From NCBI GenBank assembly GCA_023525975.1, contig CM042034.1, positions 2,487,501 to 2,551,500 on the forward strand: a DNA stretch of 64,000 nucleotides. Direction: 5' to 3'. Below, piece by piece: positions 60,701 through 64,000 of the stretch. Made by a program: the position numbers and the translations under genes. Origin of the DNA: Smallanthus sonchifolius. Taxonomy: Eukaryota; Streptophyta; Magnoliopsida; Asterales; Asteraceae. Positions within the stretch are counted from its first letter, which is position 1. Each line of letters opens with the position of its first letter. The notes under the pieces were generated by a model, which was not told the DNA's origin, searched no databases, and worked only from the letters and a program-made list of their open reading frames with translations.

Positions 60701-62017
60701 TGAGGCTCAGTGGGAGCTTCAACGTGCCTTCAGGTTAATTGTCGAGAAGGCTGCTGCAACTAGGTGAAAAAGAAAGATTACAAGATGTACAGATGTTGAA
60801 GACTATTGGGCGTTGTTCGAGCCTCCAAGTGGGAGATTGTTGGGCTAATTGGTGTGGAGGCCCGATCAAGGGAGGGTGGCCGGCCCTAGCCTTGGGTTGG
60901 CCCACGCGTCTTTATTTAGCCGGCCCTAGTTATCTCTATGTGGGCTTGGGCCTAACTTGGGGATTAAGTTACCTAACCCTAGATTAGTCTCTATATATTG
61001 ATATCATTGTACTTGTAATTCTTTGAGCACCTAAATATAAACCCTAGTTGCAAAGTGGACGTAGGTCAGTTTAGACCGAACCACTATAAATCTCGTGTTC
61101 CTGTTTTCCCCGCATTCGTGTTTGCGTGTGTGTGTTCGTGTGTGATCGTCTTTAATCCTAACACATGAAGCTATAACTGGATCAAGTTCTGAAATGGTTA
61201 CATCTCAAGGATGCATTGTAAAACATAGCTCATGTGATCATTGTATATTTTTATGGTGATCAAAATGAAATAACTTGCGCAAATAATTCTGCGTGTGACT
61301 CTGTTTAGGTGTCCATATAAAAAAACACGCAAGTATTCAAATATATGTTTTCATTTTGAGATCAACATAAATACATATGGTGAACATGCAAACAATTTGA
61401 ACAGGGCAGGTATCATCACGCTTTGATAACCACATAATAATGTGTAGATAGTAGGATTCACTTAACTATTGCTAGAATGCAATTTGTTGGTTACGCAGGC
61501 CTTTTGGAGCAAACACATGTCAAGGGCAGCCGGCCCTAGCCTGGTTGCTAAGCCTAATTCGTTTGGGCCCTAATTGGGTTTTACTTGAGGATTAAGTTTC
61601 CGGACCCTAGTTTAGTTTCTATAAATACAATGCTTTGTACTTGTAATTTGTATCACCTCTTTTAAAGAATATCCTAGTTGCCACCCGTTGACGTAGGTCA
61701 GTTTAGACCAAACCACGTTAAACCATGTGTTTGTTACTACTTTCGTGTGTGTGTTCGTGTGTGATCATGTTTAATCCTAACACAATTCTGGATGCAATTT
61801 GTACATACTACAAAAAATACAGCTCAAACAACATGTTGGTACAAGCAAGATATGAATAAAACAAAGAAAGAAACACAGAAATTTCAAGCTTTTGCTTCAG
61901 CACAGCTTACTGCGTTCTCGAGTTTGAAGAGAAAAAAAATTGAAAAGAAAAAAATATGTTACGTACACACACATATATATGAATATAATATACATATATA
62001 TATATATATGTATGTAT

Positions 62018-62061
<44 letters not shown>

Positions 62062-63864
62062 CGTATAAAGATTTTATACACACATACATATACTCATCTA
62101 GGATGAAAAATTAGAAGATGTTCAAAACTCAAAACACTACCTAGGTGTGCCTGATGCCTTTTTTCAAAAATACATACCAACAATTACTTTTGACTTCTAA
62201 AGTTAAACTTAAAGGACTTGAATCAGCCAAGTAACTGAATGATAAACAAAGCTGCTATACCATTGATATTGACAGTGAAAATGCAATGTCAATATTGAGA
62301 ATCTAATAATTCAGTTTGAACACAAAAATATACCAGAAAGAAAGCAGAAAATAACTTCAGGTAGAAATAGCAAACTCAATTGAACATTTCTATCTATGTT
62401 TTTGAAACCAAAAAGTTTAGCATCCAAAATTAGTAATTGCATGAGTCAGTAATTCTCTCAACTCTCAATATAATTTATGTATTGAAAAAACAACTGTCAA
62501 TGTACATCTTATTGATCCAGTCCTAACAGTGTCACATTTTTTATTTGGCTTTAATTATACTAAATGAGAATTACATACCACATCTACAGGTTAGTGTCCA
62601 ACCAGAGCATCTGCTTGTCCCCTTGTTATTCCCTCAAGTTTCAAAAAAAAATACAGGTATTGGATAAATTTAGATTTATTGATGTGGATTGGAGCTGTAG
62701 GCCTAATTGTCTACTTCACATTTACTTACAGTTTTCATAACAATGGTAATTGGATAGATGTTAAACACCATACAAGTTATTCAATATGAGGAATTCAATG
62801 AAAGTATTAGCATCATGTTGATAAGAACAAAAATGTAGTTACATAACAAACGAAGCAAAAATAGAACAAACGAAGCAAACTGATAAATTGATCTACTGGC
62901 TCTCCCACAGTTTACTTTCAAGAGGTAAACCAACTCTCAATTAATATCAAAATGGCTTATCAAATTATGCATGCCAAGATTACAACCCTACATCCCTATT
63001 TATATAGATTGAAAGAAGCTTCATCCTAATATAACTCTTAATCCCTAATCTTTATCTAAAATAAAACATCTCTTAAATAATAACACGTGCCTGATAGTTG
63101 ACGTACCAACTAATATGCCATTAAAACTTATCTCCTAATAGCCTAAGTTGTATCACATGTTTTGTGCAACAAACTATCTCAATGGCATGCTAGTAGTCGA
63201 GTAAAAAGGCCCCGATTGAAGGCAACCAACAAAAAGAGCTTCGGTAGTCAGTAAACCACAGAGAAGAAACATAGATATTAGCTAGTACAGCAACTCAAAC
63301 TCATAAGTGAATTCCTTTGTATAAAAAAACAGCTTTGCCAAATAAAAGACCTCCACTGCTACAATTGTAGCATCATAACACTTTGAATCTCAAAATGTAT
63401 TACAAAAAATGAAAAAGAATCGATGATAAGCTAACTGGTCCACTCAAGTCCCTAAGTAGCTAGATACACCTTACTTAAAAGAAAACTAACAAGGTTTTCT
63501 TTCAAAAACTTTTGGGGAGCATATCGCTCCACCCAGCCTATTAATTTTATGGCCTATTCTTATGACAATAAAGCATCATAAAATGGTTATTTCACTTTAT
63601 TCTTAAGCAAACTGTCAGACACATGCATGAGCTAGAATAAAATTAGATGGTCTCGCAACCACACAAGTTCCATCTGAATGATAACTTTTAGTGACTACGA
63701 TAAAAACTTCTAAGAGACGTTGCCTAACTGAGAATGACATCAAAAGAAGAACTAAAATGACAAAATAGACTCCCAAAGTATACTCACATTTGTTGTGTTC
63801 CAAAGAAGAAGACTAGAACTTTCTTCCAGTCAGTAGAGTACCCCCACTTTTCTGGCTCACTAAC
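45781..63864 (-). CDS. HUA2: HUA2-like PWWP/CID protein, 5' end off the window
   Basis: Ten exons (gene order): 63864-63788, 57249-55195, 54546-54072, 53111-53003, 52309-52197, 51897-51710, 51622-51025, 49796-49457, 48527-48351, 45806-45781. They give 4158 nt, 1385 codons plus stop; the first exon (PWWP start) lies beyond 64000. The protein begins in the PWWP domain (SEPEKWG, FFFGTQQI, AFCNPADVEAFTEEKK). Next come a long charged region with basic clusters, a CID/RPR domain spanning exons 54546-52197 and beyond (SIDRATRIAIDCAKFG, RRQCLK/VLKLWQERKILPE), a proline-rich stretch (about 51030-51350) and a C-terminal tail ending FWRPR. HUA2 family proteins act in the nucleus on AGAMOUS and flowering-repressor transcripts. 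One intron has a GC donor (52196-52195). The last coding exon is 26 nt and lies 2.5 kb downstream. Confidence 0.92.
45905..46085 (-). mobile_element. tRNA-derived SINE candidate
   Basis: On the minus strand a block reads TAGCCCACTTGGTAGAGG (A-box-like) and then CAGGTTTAAACCTGG (B-box-like, T-arm). This arrangement is typical of tRNA-related SINE heads. Ends and target duplication were not resolved. It lies in the last HUA2-like intron. Confidence 0.4.
46340..47231 (+). mobile_element. TRIM-type LTR retroelement, complete (892 bp)
   Basis: Sister of the TRIM at 8174-9161: LTRs 46340-46467 (128 bp, with a 4 bp CAAT expansion) and 47108-47231 (124 bp), primer-binding site TGGTATCAGAGC at 46468, and the same GCGGGGGAA purine tract. 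Target duplication CACAT at 46335-46339 and 47232-47236. The interior shares long blocks with the first copy but differs by indels. It lies antisense in the 2.5 kb last intron of the HUA2-like gene. Confidence 0.92.
47589..48170. mobile_element. hAT-type non-autonomous element (582 bp)
   Basis: Ends TTGTGTTGTCAAAAGC and the inverted GCATTTGACAACACAA. It is flanked by CTTGTAAG and GTTGTAAG (7 of 8 matching), consistent with a hAT 8 bp duplication. The sub-terminal regions are rich in GCGCCTAGGCGC-like motifs on both sides. No transposase. It lies in the last HUA2-like intron. Confidence 0.75.
48774..48893. repeat. 60 bp tandem duplication in HUA2-like intron
   Basis: Two copies starting AATACAACTAAACCACTCAA, at 48774 and 48834, differ at about three positions. 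Confidence 0.9.
50566..50877. repeat. 158 bp tandem duplication in HUA2-like intron
   Basis: Copies beginning CTAAAATG at 50566 and 50724 share TTTAGCGTCAAATAC, CTTCAAATAAAATGTTTTAG and TTATAAATACCATTTGGAC, with scattered substitutions. Older than the 60 bp duplication. Confidence 0.85.
52195..52196 (-). other. GC splice donor in the HUA2-like gene
   Basis: The exon ends CTTAAAG and the intron begins GCAAGT. No GT nearby keeps the frame, and the next exon joins to give CLK/VLKLW, conserved in the family. GC-AG introns are a known minor class, and AAG|GCAAGT is the typical strong form. Confidence 0.85.
55281..55905 (-). repeat. three coding tandem repeats in HUA2-like exon 3
   Basis: Units of about 207, 210 and 200 bp start near 55281, 55488 and 55698. 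Each encodes a roughly 68-residue segment containing GKDSVML(E/D)SFTE, CPESP, ELKK or FKK, DVSGSG, and SSNLENG(V/A)VSHDD. The frame is kept throughout. The segment is acidic and probably disordered. Confidence 0.92.
58353..61163 (+). mobile_element. gag-protease-only Copia LTR retrotransposon, young
   Basis: LTRs of 326 bp (58353-58678 and 60838-61163), TGTTGGGC...CCTAACA, differ by one base as far as I can read (TTGTTGTGG versus TTGGTGTGG). Target duplication CATGA at 58348-58352 and 61164-61168. A primer-binding site TGGTATCAGAGC lies at 58681 and a purine tract CAAGTGGGAGA precedes the 3' LTR. The untranslated leader has tandem CAGTGTTTCCCG/GTGAACAGTA units and three copies of GAGTTTGACCAGAAAAGTCA. 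One open frame remains; integrase, reverse transcriptase and RNase H are absent. It is plus-strand, antisense to its host gene. Confidence 0.93.
59191..60738 (+). CDS. Copia gag plus degenerate protease ORF
   Basis: 515 aa from the ATG at 59191 (MADNEKTKIEKFDG); the open frame upstream has no ATG. Seen: Ty1/copia gag (UBN2-type, FDGNKFGWWKMQIEALL), a CCHC zinc knuckle (CWNCNEVGHFRNQC, about residues 226-239), and a protease-like segment with VMDYGASFHATHS, where the active site normally reads D(S/T)G. Next comes a pre-integrase-like stretch (LISVGQLDDQGHEVKF), then a basic, unassigned C-terminal region to residue 515. In related elements gag builds the particle that packages RNA. With DYG in place of DSG the protease is probably inactive. 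The intact frame in a polymerase-less element suggests either recent insertion or selection for a packaging-competent gag. Confidence 0.85.
   Translation: MADNEKTKIEKFDGNKFGWWKMQIEALLCQKDLDAVLEGEKPEGMSQADWMKMDKKARAVITLSLSENVAYNIQKETSAKGMMEALSNMYEKPSAANKVYLIRELVNTRMKEGDSVANHINNLNSILSRLVSVDIKFDDEVQALLLLSSLPESWSGTAVTSTSKSSKFTFEKMRDLILGEDARRRGSGESSSSLLSTEARGRKNQRESRQSKRRSVSKARKDVVCWNCNEVGHFRNQCSKQKKEINSAGDYNDDDDALVCSVESSVDSWVMDYGASFHATHSSEALQNLKEGDFGKVKLANDEVLDVTGMGDIVLKTSVGSWTLRDVRVIPGLKRLLISVGQLDDQGHEVKFGNGQWKVVKGNMVMARGKKRGSLYMVSIPSEGSDVPVPKKNKVKFTESQGQKRVSFAREKPRVTGKIRDERVWKVKPVGGHRDSGSARCVSVTVSERQWVKKTRIPDGKVSPENVLLVMESVCSQDFLGFGSSFKWEPARTENGSQVMTDELRLSGSFNVPSG
61485..61782 (+). mobile_element. 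solo LTR of the Copia family
   Basis: A 298 bp TGTTGG...CCTAACA unit related to the 58353 LTR (shared GGCCGGCCCTAGCC-like, GACGTAGGTCAGTTTAGACC and GTGTGTGTTCGTGTGTGATC stretches). It is flanked by CAATT (61480-61484, 61783-61787). No internal region remains, consistent with LTR-LTR recombination. Confidence 0.88.
61975..62060. repeat. (TA)n / (ATAC)n microsatellite
   Basis: Long TA-rich low-complexity run in the HUA2-like intron. It gives spurious open frames of Ile/Tyr on both strands. Confidence 0.95.
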
Positions 63865-64000
63865 CTGCAACCAAACATACAGAATTACAATAAGCACAAA
63901 TTCCATATCCTAATGTCCTTTGTTCCTTCAAAGAATATATAAACAGGAAATTACAAGACACCAACCATATCAATTTACAGATAAATCTACAAAGTATGCT

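Larger units (their letters stand above)
57250..63787 (-). other. 6.5 kb HUA2-like intron
   Basis: Separates the PWWP exon from the large exon; phase 2 junction AT|A gives QQI-AFCN. It hosts the Copia element 58353-61163, a solo LTR and a TA microsatellite. From about 62100 to 63787 I see nothing recognisable. Confidence 0.8.

Noticed and set aside
61792..62106. Open frames on both strands over the TA microsatellite
   Set aside because: Repetitive Ile/Tyr translation of a simple repeat.

Overview
This is a stretch of a eudicot plant nuclear genome: AT-rich, with spliced genes whose introns are packed with retrotransposons, Helitrons, hAT, Harbinger and Mutator relatives. The repeat style suggests Asteraceae or a similar lineage, but that is an impression, not a test. 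I reconstructed five host genes by joining exons at GT/GC-AG sites where the reading frame and family conservation agree. Family assignments come from recognising the proteins; no database search was run.

Host genes, left to right: (1) an SP1-type RING E3 ubiquitin ligase of the chloroplast outer envelope, minus strand, 477-12047, 11 exons, 343 aa, last intron 5.4 kb; (2) Mediator subunit MED33A/REF4-like, plus strand, 20831-33540, 12 exons, 1316 aa; (3) a single-exon EID1-like F-box protein, minus strand, 39195-40088; (4) a single-exon sarcosine/N-methyl amino acid oxidase, plus strand, 43603-44868; (5) a HUA2-like PWWP and CID protein, minus strand, 45781 to beyond the right edge (only its first exon is missing). 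They are independent transcription units with no operon-like logic. SP1, MED33A, the F-box protein and HUA2 are all regulatory (protein turnover, Mediator, light/ABA-type signalling, RNA processing/flowering), and the oxidase is metabolic.

Mobile DNA makes up most of the rest. The last SP1 intron holds two Harbinger transposase copies in inverted orientation, a Harbinger Myb-like ORF, an LTR and a hAT MITE. A second SP1 intron holds a 988 bp TRIM element whose 5 bp target duplication is the splice donor itself. Between SP1 and MED33A lie tandem Helitron remnants and a Helitron of about 2.1 kb that carries pieces of a CRWN/NMCP nuclear lamina gene and, less certainly, an SPT5 gene. That Helitron is itself split by a 2.7 kb LTR-like insertion. 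A decayed Mutator transposase lies just upstream of MED33A.

Between MED33A and the F-box gene are a Tourist-like MITE, an internally deleted Copia relic, and a Pack-MULE carrying a kinesin-8 P-loop exon. Beside the F-box gene are an 828 bp foldback with a perfect 9 bp target duplication and more Helitrons. The HUA2-like gene hosts a second TRIM, a hAT MITE, a tRNA-derived SINE candidate, a solo LTR and a very young Copia element with gag and protease-like coding but no reverse transcriptase.

The strongest leads are the donor-duplicating TRIM, the gene-capturing Helitron, the kinesin Pack-MULE, the gag-only Copia element, and an inverted duplication that places the oxidase stop codon in a hairpin loop.
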